Assembly (NCBI RefSeq): GCF_003260095.1
Contig: NZ_PTPX01000001.1
Location: 62,001-126,000, forward strand
Reading direction: 5' to 3'
Origin: Glaesserella australis
GTDB lineage: Bacteria; Pseudomonadota; Gammaproteobacteria; Enterobacterales; Pasteurellaceae
DNA length: 64,000 bases
Below the pieces are notes generated by a model. It ran no database searches. It was not told the DNA's origin and saw only the letters and a program-made list of their open reading frames with translations. The translations under genes and the position numbers were made by a program. Positions 8,839 to 17,394 of the stretch are shown piece by piece; the first letter of the stretch is position 1; each line of letters opens with the position of its first letter.

Positions 8839-9828
8839 ATGAACTTATACACCTGGCACCAACCCACCTACCACCAAATCACTTCAACCTTTCAGCAAGG
8901 TCGGGGGCATCACGCATTGTTGTTTAAAACTGATGTTGGCTTAGGCACGGAACAGCTTATCCGACACTTTACACATTGGTTACTTTGCCAAACGCCACAA
9001 GAGAGCCAACCTTGCGGGCAGTGCAAAAGCTGTTTGCTGTGGCAAAGTGGCAACCACCCCGATTTTCATCTGCTTGAACCGATTGAAAATAAAGATATTG
9101 GGATCGATCAGGTGCGAGAGATCACGGCAAAATTACAACAATTTTCGCAACAAGGGGGCAATGCAGTGGTCTATTTGGCTGGAGCGGATCGTTTGACGGA
9201 AGCGGCTGCAAATGCGTTGCTGAAAACCCTTGAAGAGCCGAATAGCAACGTCTATTTCTTGCTGGAATCCCCGTTGCAAGCCACAATGTTGGCGACCATT
9301 CAGAGCCGTTGCCAAACGTGGCTGATTCAGACTCCCGAGCTTGAACAAGCGTTTGACTGGCTGCAAGCCGAATGTTCAACGGCACAGCCAAACGAGATTG
9401 AGACCGCCCTGCGTTTGTGTCACAACCGTCCGCTGATTTGCAAAAATTTTCTTGAAAACGACCGCTTGCCGAGCCGTAAAACCTTTTTGCAGACCTTTTG
9501 GCGTTTTTACAAGAGCCGTGATGTTTTCCTACTCTTTTCCGCCTTTGATAAAGAAAAAGATCAAGTATTACAACAACTTGAGTGGCTTGCATCCTTTTTT
9601 AGCGATGCCCTTAAAGCCAAAATGCAGATTTCGACAGGCTGGCTCAATCCTGATTTACAAAACGGTATTATTCCATTTAGCCAACAGCTTACGGCACAAG
9701 GCTTGCTCAAGGGGCATCAAATCATTCAACAAACCCAACGGGATTTGGTTGAAGTCAATGCGGTCAATCAAGAGCTGATGTTGCTCGATTGCTTGAGCAA
9801 GTTGGCGTTGGACGTGTTTGAAAACTAA
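8839..9828 (+). CDS. holB: DNA polymerase III subunit delta'
   Basis: Clamp-loader subunit of the replicase. The 329-residue protein starts MNLYTWHQPTYHQITSTFQQGRGHHALLF. It carries the zinc-binding cysteines of the family (CQTPQESQPCGQCKSC) and the AAA+ segment VVYLAGADRLTEAAANALLKTLEEP followed by the SRC motif in TIQSRCQTW. Delta' lacks a working Walker A, and I see none here. The gene order mltG-tmk-holB agrees. Its 3' end overlaps the end of the convergent comM remnant by four bases. Confidence 0.94.
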   Translation: MNLYTWHQPTYHQITSTFQQGRGHHALLFKTDVGLGTEQLIRHFTHWLLCQTPQESQPCGQCKSCLLWQSGNHPDFHLLEPIENKDIGIDQVREITAKLQQFSQQGGNAVVYLAGADRLTEAAANALLKTLEEPNSNVYFLLESPLQATMLATIQSRCQTWLIQTPELEQAFDWLQAECSTAQPNEIETALRLCHNRPLICKNFLENDRLPSRKTFLQTFWRFYKSRDVFLLFSAFDKEKDQVLQQLEWLASFFSDALKAKMQISTGWLNPDLQNGIIPFSQQLTAQGLLKGHQIIQQTQRDLVEVNAVNQELMLLDCLSKLALDVFEN

Positions 9829-10504
9829 CTTTCTCCCTGAAGTCGCTGTAACAGACGATCCATTGCCCGATAGCCCAACGCTTCCGCCAAATGTGGCTGT
9901 TGAATTTGAGCTTCATCGGCAAGGTCGGCAATGGTGCGAGAGACCTTGAGAATACGGTGATAAGCTCGCACCGACAAGCCAAGTTTGGTTAGTGCATTTT
10001 CCAAAAACAACGCATCTCGGTCGCTCAATTTGCAATCTTGCTCAATCTCTTTGGTGGTGAGCTGTGCATTGATTTTCCCCCGCCGCTGAAATTGCAAATA
10101 TCTTGCCTGAAGTACCCGCTTGCGAGCCTGTTCGGTGGTTTCGCCCCGTTGTTCCGTGTTGTTTTGCAACGCCCCTTGTGGCAGTAATGGCACTTCTATT
10201 GAGAGATCGAAACGGTCTAAAAATGGCCCTGACAAACGGTTGAGATAACGCATCAGCTGTTGGGGCGATGTGCGGTTATGTGTGCCTTGATAATGCCCTG
10301 TTGGGCTAGGGTTCATTGCCGCAATCAACTGAAAACGAGCAGGAAATTGCACCTTTGCATTTGCCCTTGAAATGATGATCTCCCCCGACTCCAACGGCTG
10401 TCGCAACGCATCTAACACCTTGCGTTCAAACTCGGGCAGTTCGTCCAAAAATAGCACGCCATTGTGAGCCAACGAAATTTCGCCTGGTTTTGGGATCGAA
10501 CCAC
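9825..10504 (-). pseudogene. comM: comM, 3' part (split by transposon)
   Basis: The C-terminal half of a ComM-type Mg-chelatase-like AAA+ ATPase, a branch-migration helicase that aids integration of DNA taken up by transformation. Reading begins inside the codon series GSIPKPGEISLAHNGVLFLDELPEFERK, with the Walker B segment VLFLDELPEF. It continues through the sensor and C-terminal HTH-like region to the stop at 9825. The N-terminal half is at 40725-41582, 30 kb away. The break is exact: the sequence up to 10504 joins the sequence from 40730 if the transposon and one copy of ACCAC are removed. Codons upstream of 10504 in this frame come from the transposon end. Confidence 0.95.
10500..10504. 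repeat. Left target-site duplication ACCAC
   Basis: ACCAC directly precedes the transposon end TGT at 10505 and is repeated at 40725-40729 directly after the other end. Five-base duplications are the rule for Tn7-like transposition. Confidence 0.93.
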
Positions 10505-10656
10505 TGTCAAAGTTACAAATAAGTGTCATAATAAGCAAAACCTAGAACGGTAGAATAAGGCTTTAGCCTATTTTTTTACCCTTAGAAGATACTATTTAAT
10601 GACACAAAAGCTACAAATAGCTGTCAAAACACATTAAAAGATACCAATAAAGGTCA
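10505..10656. repeat. Left transposon end with transposase-binding repeats
   Basis: Three related sites are visible: TACAAATAAGTGTCA at 10514-10528, TACAAATAGCTGTCA at 10612-10626, and a weaker ATACCAATAAAGGTCA at 10641-10656. Two of them lie within 55 bases of the tnsA start codon (10665), so transposase binding would overlap the likely tns promoter and could autoregulate it (inference). Confidence 0.75.
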
Positions 10657-10664
10657 AATTATTT

Positions 10665-11327
10665 ATGAAAACAGAACCCACTTTCCAACAGGTTCGTAAG
10701 ATTAAACCAACGCGTCTTAGCGTATCAGGTTTACTTCCTTTTAAAGATGGAGTAAGTATTCCCTACGAATCTACACTTGAGCGAGATCTCTTACTCTATT
10801 TTACTTATATGCCTGTGGTAGAAGAAATTATTTCTCAACCCGTTCGCATTTTGTTTATAAAAAATGGGATGACTTATCCTTATACGCCTGATTTCTTCAT
10901 CCGTTTCAATGATGGACGACCATCACTTTTGATTGAAGTAAAACCAAAATCAAAATGGCAAGAACATTGGCGTGATTGGAAAGAAAAATGGAAAGCAGCA
11001 ATGGCATTCAGCAAAAAGAACGAGTGCATCTTCCATATTTATGATGAAGATAAAATTCGTCACCTTGCATTATTCAACATTAATGCGGTTCAACGTTACA
11101 AACGATTACAGTGCGATCCTGAAGATATTGAAGCGATACTTACTCAAGTTAAATTACACGGCAATACAACAATAGATTTTCTACTTTCTCGATTATTTAC
11201 AGGTTCACTTTATCGAACCAAAGGATTGCAAATTATCTATCACTTATTGGCAACCAAACAGCTTACTTGTAACTGGTTCGAGCCATTATCTGAATTTACC
11301 GAAGTTTGGGGGTATTCAAATGACTAA
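10665..11327 (+). CDS. tnsA: TnsA-type transposon endonuclease
   Basis: A 220-residue restriction-endonuclease-fold protein that in Tn7 cuts the 5' ends of the element, so that with TnsB it excises cleanly (cut-and-paste). The active-site residues can be placed: Glu39 in STLERDLL, Asp76 in YTPDFF, and Glu91 and Lys93 in LIEVKPKSKW. A C-terminal winged-helix-like region follows. It starts 9 bases after the third terminal repeat with no strong ribosome binding site, and its stop overlaps the tnsB start by 8 bases. This overlap, and the order tnsA-tnsB-tnsC-tniQ, place it in a Tn7-like transposition operon. Confidence 0.92.
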   Translation: MKTEPTFQQVRKIKPTRLSVSGLLPFKDGVSIPYESTLERDLLLYFTYMPVVEEIISQPVRILFIKNGMTYPYTPDFFIRFNDGRPSLLIEVKPKSKWQEHWRDWKEKWKAAMAFSKKNECIFHIYDEDKIRHLALFNINAVQRYKRLQCDPEDIEAILTQVKLHGNTTIDFLLSRLFTGSLYRTKGLQIIYHLLATKQLTCNWFEPLSEFTEVWGYSND

Positions 11328-13239
11328 AGGATTTATTCATCCTCGCTATCACGGTCGATTAGAGCGTGGTCGCCTGATTTTGCAAAAAGGCAACGTTTAT
11401 GTAAATCGCGAAGATGGCGAACAATATGAACTGATTGAGTATTTAGATGAAGATGCACAAGTGATGATCCGAAATCTTCATACTCGCCAAAGTAAGATTG
11501 CCAGTATTCACCAGTTAGATAATTTGAAAATCAACGAGCGTGAAGATGTATCAGTTGATTTAAGTGCAATCAGTGATGATTATTGGGAAAAGGCGTTAAA
11601 AAAATACGAAATGATTAAACCGTTACTTAACTATGAGCAACATAGTCCAGCTTCGGTAAGAGCTCGAGCGGAAGAAGTTGGCGTAAGTGAGCGCAGTTTA
11701 TACCGATGGTTGCAAGCCTATAATTCACTAGGCTCTATCGCAGGGTTGGTTAGTCGTAAACGTGGTTGGGCTGAGGGTAATTCTCGTTTAACTAAAGAAC
11801 AAGATGAATTAGTTACATTGGTCATTAATGAATTTTACCTGCATAAGCAACGTCCTTCTATTGAACAGACGATTCGTGAAGTACAACGTGTAGCGAGTCA
11901 AAAAGGCATTGATAGCCCTAGTCGTAGAACAATTCGACAGCGTATTTTGCGTATTTCGGAAGAGGAAAGGTTACGTAAGCGTGGACAAAAAGAAAAAGCG
12001 AAGAATAAATTTACACCTAAACCAAATAGTTTTCCAAATGCTGATTTTCCGCTGAGTGTGATTCAAATCGACCATACACCTGTTGATTTGATTATCGTAG
12101 ATAATCAGTATCGCAAGCCGATTGGCAGACCATATTTAACGTTAGCAATGGATGTGTATAGCCGAATGATTACAGGTTATTACCTTTCGCTTGACGCTCC
12201 ATCTGTTACTTCTGTCGCAATGTGTATTGCTCGCAGTATTTTGCCCAAAGAGCATTTATTACTAGACCACAACATCAAAGGTGAATGGGCTGTATTTGGT
12301 TATCCAAACAAAATTCACGTAGATAACGGTGCAGATTTTCGTTCACTTGATTTATCAAAATCTTGTGAAGCACACGGTATTGCTTTGGAATTTCTTCCAG
12401 TCGGTCGTCCTGAATTTGGCGGACATATTGAACGTGTGATTGGTACATTTATGAAAGAGGTTCATGGTTTGAGCGGTACAACTTTCTCTAATACGAAAGA
12501 AAAAGATACTTATCAATCTGAAGCCGAAGCTGTAATGACGTTAGATGAATTTGAAGCGTGGCTAATTAACTACATTGTGAATGTGTACCATAAACGTACG
12601 CACTCTGCTTTAGGAATGTCGCCTGTTCAAAAATGGCGTTTAGGTATTTTTGGTGATAAAGACCATGTGGGCTACGGTTATCCGCAGATGCCTGTTGATG
12701 AACAAACATTATTACTCGATTTTTTACCAAGTGAAAAACGTACGATTCAACATAATGGCGTAACGATAGATGGCTTACGTTACTATGATGTTGCTCTCAA
12801 TATGTACATCAATGATTCGGATGAAAACGGTAAAAGCAAGGAATTTTTATTTCGTCGAGATCCACGTAATATTGGCAAAATTTGGTTTTACGATCCAAGA
12901 TTAAAACGTTATTTCCCTATTCCGTTTGCAGATCAATCATTACCTGATATGAGTATTTGGGAATATAAACAAGTTCGTCAATTCTTGAAAGACAAAGATG
13001 AAAAATTGATTCATTCACAACAAATTAATGATGCTTTAACAGAAATGCGTGAAATGGTTGAGCAATCAGCTCATAGAACGAAGAAAGCTCGCCGACAAGC
13101 ACAACGACAGAAAGTCCATGCAAAAAGTGATGTAGTAGTACCGACTAATGTAATCGAGAAAACACAACATGAAATAGTAAAAGCACCAGCTTCTAGCTTG
13201 CTTTCAGATGATGAATTCACATTTGGGGATATTGAATAA
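11320..13239 (+). CDS. tnsB: TnsB-type DDE transposase
   Basis: A 639-residue transposase that binds the element ends and joins 3' ends to the target. Helix-turn-helix regions lie in the first 220 residues (for example SVRARAEEVGVSERSLYRWLQ). The rve catalytic core follows with all three acidic residues: Asp251 in IQIDHTPVD, Asp335 in HVDNGADF and Glu371 in FGGHIERVIG. A Mu-type C-terminal beta-barrel segment comes after it. The basic C-terminal tail probably contacts TnsC, as in Tn7. It overlaps tnsA by 8 bases and its stop shares one base with the tnsC ATG (TAATG). Intact and apparently functional. Confidence 0.95.
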   Translation: MTKGFIHPRYHGRLERGRLILQKGNVYVNREDGEQYELIEYLDEDAQVMIRNLHTRQSKIASIHQLDNLKINEREDVSVDLSAISDDYWEKALKKYEMIKPLLNYEQHSPASVRARAEEVGVSERSLYRWLQAYNSLGSIAGLVSRKRGWAEGNSRLTKEQDELVTLVINEFYLHKQRPSIEQTIREVQRVASQKGIDSPSRRTIRQRILRISEEERLRKRGQKEKAKNKFTPKPNSFPNADFPLSVIQIDHTPVDLIIVDNQYRKPIGRPYLTLAMDVYSRMITGYYLSLDAPSVTSVAMCIARSILPKEHLLLDHNIKGEWAVFGYPNKIHVDNGADFRSLDLSKSCEAHGIALEFLPVGRPEFGGHIERVIGTFMKEVHGLSGTTFSNTKEKDTYQSEAEAVMTLDEFEAWLINYIVNVYHKRTHSALGMSPVQKWRLGIFGDKDHVGYGYPQMPVDEQTLLLDFLPSEKRTIQHNGVTIDGLRYYDVALNMYINDSDENGKSKEFLFRRDPRNIGKIWFYDPRLKRYFPIPFADQSLPDMSIWEYKQVRQFLKDKDEKLIHSQQINDALTEMREMVEQSAHRTKKARRQAQRQKVHAKSDVVVPTNVIEKTQHEIVKAPASSLLSDDEFTFGDIE

Positions 13240-14132
13240 TGGAAAAGCAATATGAGTATGTTCATGAAAAATTTCGTCATTTAGTGACCGCAAATAATCA
13301 AGAACGGATTGAGTTTTTAGATGAACCTCGTTGGGTGGGTTATCCTGTTGCAAATCGAATTATTGAGAATCTAGTTTCACTGATGAATAAACCAAAAAGA
13401 CCAAGAATGTTTAATTTGTTGGTGGTAGGTGATTCCAATAACGGTAAAACAACGTTAATTCGCCATTTCTACGATTTATACGGACAACCTTATGTCGATA
13501 GTCTATCGGATGGTGTCCGCCCTATTATTTTGGCAGAAGCACCGCCGAGTGCGAATGAGAAAGAACTTTATATTTCGTTATTAGAACGTTTTTATGTGCC
13601 TTATCGCTCAACTGATAGTGTGGCAAAGTTACGTTATCAAACGATTCATTTGTTTCGTGAATACAAAGTAAAAATGTTAGTTATTGATGAATTTCATTCT
13701 TTACTTGTGGGTACGCCACGTTTACAACGTCAGGTTATGAATGCGATTAAAATGTTATGTAATGAACTGCAAATTCCTATTGTTGGTGTAGGTACAAGAG
13801 ATGCAATTCGTGTCCTACATACTGACCCACAACACGCTAGCCGTTTTGATGTTGCTGAATTGCCAAGGTGGAAATTGGATAAGGACTTTCAAAAGTTACT
13901 TTTCCAATTTCAGGGTGTTTTGCCATTGAAGAAATGCTCTAACCTACAATCACCTGAACTCGCTACTAAAATTCATACGATTTCAGGTGGAAATCTAGGG
14001 AATGTACATCGTTTATTGACTGCGTGTGCAGTAGAAGCAATTACATCAGGTACTGAACAAATTACGTTAGACATTATCGAGAAAAATTCATGGGTACAAC
14101 CAACGCAGGGCTTCCGAAAAATTATCGGATAA
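13239..14132 (+). CDS. tnsC: TnsC/TniB-type AAA+ ATPase
   Basis: The regulator that bridges the target-selection protein and the transposase; ATP-bound filaments of this family license transposition. The 297-residue protein has Walker A GDSNNGKTT (residues 64-72), Walker B MLVIDEFHSLL (Asp150, Glu151) and the sensor region GVGTRDAIRVLHTDPQHASRF. It is shorter than Tn7 TnsC (about 555 residues), being closer to the compact TniB type. Its end overlaps the tniQ start by 43 bases, which suggests tight translational coupling. Confidence 0.94.
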   Translation: MEKQYEYVHEKFRHLVTANNQERIEFLDEPRWVGYPVANRIIENLVSLMNKPKRPRMFNLLVVGDSNNGKTTLIRHFYDLYGQPYVDSLSDGVRPIILAEAPPSANEKELYISLLERFYVPYRSTDSVAKLRYQTIHLFREYKVKMLVIDEFHSLLVGTPRLQRQVMNAIKMLCNELQIPIVGVGTRDAIRVLHTDPQHASRFDVAELPRWKLDKDFQKLLFQFQGVLPLKKCSNLQSPELATKIHTISGGNLGNVHRLLTACAVEAITSGTEQITLDIIEKNSWVQPTQGFRKIIG

Positions 14133-15208
14133 AATCAGGTGTTATTAGAACGCCAATACAACCAAATGAAAGCATTAGTTCGTGGTTAATTCGTGCAGCA
14201 TTAGATTGCGGCACTGACCCATTAACGTTCACGGGATTTTATTGGGATAAATTGCGGTTATGGACGTATGATTTAGATAGGGGATTTGAACCTATTCAGC
14301 AGCAAATCTATTCTGATATTTGTGACTTATCTCTGAATGGGATGGTAAACCTAGAAGCTCACTCTCTTTATTCCGCATTAAAACGGATTAACGGTGAACA
14401 GACCTTAATGAAAGGTCAAGCGAAGTGGGTACTGCCAAGAAGCTCTCGTAATCGCTCACATCGTAGCGGTCAGCATTATTGCTCATGCTGTTTAGATAAA
14501 GCACCATATTTACGGAATGAATGGCGTTTTGCATGGTATTTTGGTTGTCTGAAACATCAAACATTACTTGATGCAAAATGCCCTTGTTGTGGTGAGCTAT
14601 ATCAACCGCATTTACTGTCTGCGGATAAAAGACAGCTCAATTATTGTCATCATTGTGGTGAGATGTTGAATTATCACTCTGATTTATTAAGTGAAACGGA
14701 AATTGAAACACTACAAATACTAGATGCTGTTTTTACAAGTGATTTAGGTATATGTTTTCAGAAACAAGTTAATTCTCAAGAGTATTTTGCTATTTTACGT
14801 TATTTTATTAATCTCATTCGTCGTGGAGCAATAGTAAAATCTTCTCACGCTATTGCAAGGTTTCTTGAACAGTTAGGCATATCACAAGGTAATCTATGTC
14901 AACCTAAAACAGCATTAGCATTTGAATTGCTACCGATAGATGAACGTAAAAATCTTTTGGTGAATGCTGTAAAAATTCTTCAGTTATCTTCCGAAGCAAT
15001 TATTTATGCGATTCAACAAAGTGAGATTACACAAAAAGCCTTTGCTTTTGAAAATTACCCTTCTGAGCTTGATTCACTATTCAAGCATGCAAGAGAAGGT
15101 AGAGAAGTTAATCGAAAAACAATAGCAAATAAGCCTAAAATTAATTCTAATTTAAGTCTTAACCGTCAATGGGAACGACTAAAACGACAATTACAAATTG
15201 CAGTATGA
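14090..15208 (+). CDS. tniQ: TniQ/TnsD-type target-selection protein
   Basis: A 372-residue member of the TniQ family, the DNA-binding adaptors that recognise a fixed attachment site. The N-terminus has the family motif ESISSWLIRAALDCG, and a zinc-binding region follows (CSCCLDKAPYLRNEW, CLKHQTLLDAKCPCCG, YCHHCGE). The length is intermediate between short TniQ and full TnsD, leaving a C-terminal half (from about residue 200) free to recognise the target. Because the element sits in comM, this is the best candidate for the comM-specific recogniser (inference). I use the ATG at 14090, with GAGAAA 5-10 bases ahead, accepting a 43-base overlap with tnsC. Confidence 0.88.
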   Translation: MGTTNAGLPKNYRIKSGVIRTPIQPNESISSWLIRAALDCGTDPLTFTGFYWDKLRLWTYDLDRGFEPIQQQIYSDICDLSLNGMVNLEAHSLYSALKRINGEQTLMKGQAKWVLPRSSRNRSHRSGQHYCSCCLDKAPYLRNEWRFAWYFGCLKHQTLLDAKCPCCGELYQPHLLSADKRQLNYCHHCGEMLNYHSDLLSETEIETLQILDAVFTSDLGICFQKQVNSQEYFAILRYFINLIRRGAIVKSSHAIARFLEQLGISQGNLCQPKTALAFELLPIDERKNLLVNAVKILQLSSEAIIYAIQQSEITQKAFAFENYPSELDSLFKHAREGREVNRKTIANKPKINSNLSLNRQWERLKRQLQIAV

Positions 15209-16623
15209 AGATAACCCAAATTCGTTCGCAAAATAGTTGTTCTATTTGTGGAAAAACACCAGTTACACGCAAATTCCGAGAGGAATACTATTGTGCGAAT
15301 TGTTACGCTCAATGGTTTAAAAAGAAAACCTGTAAGTTATGTGGTCAATTAAAGCGTATTCACCGTGATGGCGAATTTTGCCTTGAGTGCGAACGTTTGA
15401 CGGATTGTGTTCGTTGTGGAAAAGAAGCTGGTACATTTAATGTAGGAATGGTGACGAATTACGGAGCTGTATGTTCATCATGTGTTCGTTACTTCCGTGA
15501 AGAACAAATGTGTTCAGAATGTGGCAATATGACCCGAGATAGGTATCGTTCACCAATCACAAAAGAATCTATATGCCTTTCTTGCTATCGACAATATACT
15601 TTTGCAACGTGTAAGAATTGTAGCCGTTATCGCAAAATTCATAATCAAGAAAAGCAATTATGCAAAAAGTGTGATGAACAGTTACTTTCAACTTGCCCTA
15701 AGTGCAAAGCGGAAATGGCTTCAGGTTATGGAAATATTTGTCCTGACTGTGCAAGACGAACTTTATTATTCAATATGATTCGCTTAAATGTGCATATCTT
15801 TCGCCATAAGACAATTAAAACAGCCTATAAGAAATTTATTTTTTGGTACATGAGAAAATGCGGGATTAGCGTTGCTTTACATAAAGGTTCAGACTTTATG
15901 AGATTCTTTATTGATTGTGACGATAATTGGCAAAAAATTCCTGATTATGAAAAGTTGGTTATTCATTTTAAACCAAATGGCTTGCGTGCAAATTTAACCG
16001 TATTACGTTGGTTACTTGACACAAATCAAGTAGTTGTAGATGAAGCTTTAAAAGACGATTTAGCTGAAATGCAACGCATACAATCCCTTTTTAATAAACT
16101 TAAAGAATCTGTACCTTGTATAGCAAGTTACTATAAACTTTTACAAAGACGATATGATGATGGTAAAACTTCACTAAAATCTGTTCGGTTAGCTTTACAG
16201 CCAGCTATCGACTTAATAAGCTCTAACGACATTACTGATTATCCAACACAGGAACAGTTAAATGACTATCTTGCTGATAAATCAGGACAAATAGCGTCAA
16301 TTACAGGCTTTGTCAATCACCTGAAATCGGCATATCACTGCGAGTTAGACATTGACCGCAAACTTATTCAACAGATGAAAGCTAAACGGCTTAAAAAGCA
16401 TTATTCGAAACGTTTAGTTGAACTCTACAAACAGACCGAATTAATGGATGATGAACAGATGGAATTAGTATCCGTTGTCCTATATAGCTTGCACGGTATT
16501 GAAATCAAAAAGCCAAAACCTGATGCCATTTTACTGCTAGATGGTGTGGCTTATTACCGCGATAAGACGAAGGATTATTTCCTTCCACAAGACATCTATC
16601 TGCGTATAAAACCGCAGTTTTGA
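15205..16623 (+). CDS. Multi-zinc-ribbon protein of the transposition operon
   Basis: A 472-residue protein starting at the ATG at 15205, which overlaps the tniQ stop as ATGA; a start 36 bases earlier would give an implausible leader. The first ~190 residues hold a run of at least eight CxxC pairs (for example CSICGK, CANC, CKLCGQ, CVRCGK, CSECGN, CKNC, CKKC, CPKC, CPDC), that is, several treble-clef or zinc-ribbon units. The remaining ~280 residues are alpha-helical and basic, with no motif I recognise. Its position as fifth gene of the operon corresponds to that of TniE in comM-inserted Tn6022-type elements; I infer the correspondence from position only. A role in target recognition or regulation is likely but not shown. 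Confidence 0.7.
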   Translation: MKITQIRSQNSCSICGKTPVTRKFREEYYCANCYAQWFKKKTCKLCGQLKRIHRDGEFCLECERLTDCVRCGKEAGTFNVGMVTNYGAVCSSCVRYFREEQMCSECGNMTRDRYRSPITKESICLSCYRQYTFATCKNCSRYRKIHNQEKQLCKKCDEQLLSTCPKCKAEMASGYGNICPDCARRTLLFNMIRLNVHIFRHKTIKTAYKKFIFWYMRKCGISVALHKGSDFMRFFIDCDDNWQKIPDYEKLVIHFKPNGLRANLTVLRWLLDTNQVVVDEALKDDLAEMQRIQSLFNKLKESVPCIASYYKLLQRRYDDGKTSLKSVRLALQPAIDLISSNDITDYPTQEQLNDYLADKSGQIASITGFVNHLKSAYHCELDIDRKLIQQMKAKRLKKHYSKRLVELYKQTELMDDEQMELVSVVLYSLHGIEIKKPKPDAILLLDGVAYYRDKTKDYFLPQDIYLRIKPQF

Positions 16624-16743
16624 CGAGAAAAAATGTTATTTTTGCGATCTTGCTCGAAAAATTGAAACGCATTTCTCGACAGAAATCGCTTAACTGTTAA
16701 AGTGCCGTCCAGTTATTAAACTATCAACTAGTTGGAGAGAAGC

Positions 16744-16959
16744 ATGAACAGTACAAAAAACTTAACCTTAAAAGCTCAATTTAAACAATGGCTTGAAGAG
16801 GAACAGAAAAACGATGAAATGATTGTTATCGGCACTATTCCACATATATTAAGGCGGTTTGATAAGCGATTAGCTATCATTAAAGGAAATCGATTCGAAA
16901 AACATTACCTTAGTGAATGGCGTAAGCTATTTCGTATAGATAGGGATATTTTCGGGTAA
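16744..16959 (+). CDS. Small basic protein of unknown function
   Basis: A 71-residue protein (MNSTKNLTLKAQFKQWLEEE...). A good ribosome binding site, GGAGAG (16734-16739), precedes the ATG at 16744, and a promoter region could lie in the 120 bases after the zinc-ribbon gene. It is rich in Lys, Arg and aromatic residues and could be a small DNA-binding or regulatory protein, but I do not recognise a family. It ends just before a hairpin terminator, so it is the last gene of the transposition block. Confidence 0.55.
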   Translation: MNSTKNLTLKAQFKQWLEEEQKNDEMIVIGTIPHILRRFDKRLAIIKGNRFEKHYLSEWRKLFRIDRDIFG

Positions 16960-16967
16960 TCGAAAAG

Positions 16968-16990
16968 CCACTTGTATCAAATATAAGTGG
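16968..16990 (+). terminator. Hairpin after the transposition block
   Basis: CCACTT (16968-16973) pairs with AAGTGG (16985-16990), extended by TAT/ATA inside the loop. It lies 9 bases after the stop of the small gene at 16744-16959. Confidence 0.5.
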
Positions 16991-17049
16991 TAAATTTATC
17001 GCTAGAATTTGCAAAGATTTAATCATAAATAACCGCTTGTATTACCCCT

Positions 17050-17152
17050 GTGTTCCACATTGTATGCTATTAAAAATTCTTATGATGAAGAAACCTGTAT
17101 TTTCAAGGCTTCCAACGAGTTCAAATTATAAACAGCATACTTTGTGGAACAC
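17050..17152. repeat. 103-bp segment bounded by 19-bp inverted repeats
   Basis: GTGTTCCACATTGTATGCT (17050-17068) is the inverted counterpart of AGCATACTTTGTGGAACAC (17134-17152), with two mismatches. The segment overlaps the 3' end of the GH-E nuclease remnant and carries no gene of its own. It could be a miniature inverted-repeat element that broke the toxin gene, or a large terminator-like hairpin. I see no convincing target duplication. Confidence 0.5.
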
Positions 17153-17337
17153 CTCCGCTTTTGGCTCCAATTTAATTCTTTTGCCGCTAATGATAACCGT
17201 CTATGTTCCCAGCCATATGAATGACCAATATCAATAGGCTGTTGAATTTCTTGTCTGGTTAATATATTACGATAATTACCATTCGGTAATTTCTCATAAT
17301 TCCCCCCCGATGGCGCTCGTCTCCCGACGAGTGCCTT
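17080..17337 (-). pseudogene. Orphan GH-E type nuclease toxin remnant
   Basis: An 85-codon open frame with no start codon. Its centre reads NYEKLPNGNYRNILTRQEI, then IDIGHSYGWEHRRLSLAA. The spacing of Gly-His and Glu-His matches the GH-E branch of the HNH/ENDO VII nucleases that occur as C-terminal toxins of polymorphic secretion systems. It lies directly downstream (minus strand) of a copy of the CdiA C-terminal linker, in another frame, so the two once formed one CdiA-CT cassette. After WSQ the frame departs from what a GH-E C-terminus should look like, where the inverted-repeat segment begins. I see no immunity gene following it. It should be inactive as it stands. Confidence 0.6.
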
Positions 17338-17394
17338 TTATGGACTCTATTTCATTAACTTTTAGCACCCTTCAGGAGACGGGCGCTATCTTGG
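17310..17394. repeat. Two related GC-rich palindromes in the orphan toxin module
   Basis: GGCGCTCGTC (17312-17321) pairs with GACGAGTGCC (17326-17335), and AGCACCC (about 17365-17371) pairs with GGGCGCT (about 17381-17388). Both contain GTCTCC or its near match, so they may be copies of one small element. The reading frame of the orphan CdiA tail is lost exactly between them. Confidence 0.45.

Noticed and set aside
9122-9592. 156-codon frame opposite holB
   Set aside because: It lies wholly inside a firmly identified conserved gene and its product has no signal, motif or low-complexity-free domain.
10505-10538. Extra N-terminal residues of the comM 3' fragment, beginning MLIMTLICNFDS
   Set aside because: These codons are the transposon end read in the comM frame; the true comM sequence begins at 10504 on the minus strand.
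16624-16743. Possible CRISPR-like repeat near GTGCCGTCCAG
   Set aside because: The sequence occurs only once and has no repeat partner or spacer spacing.
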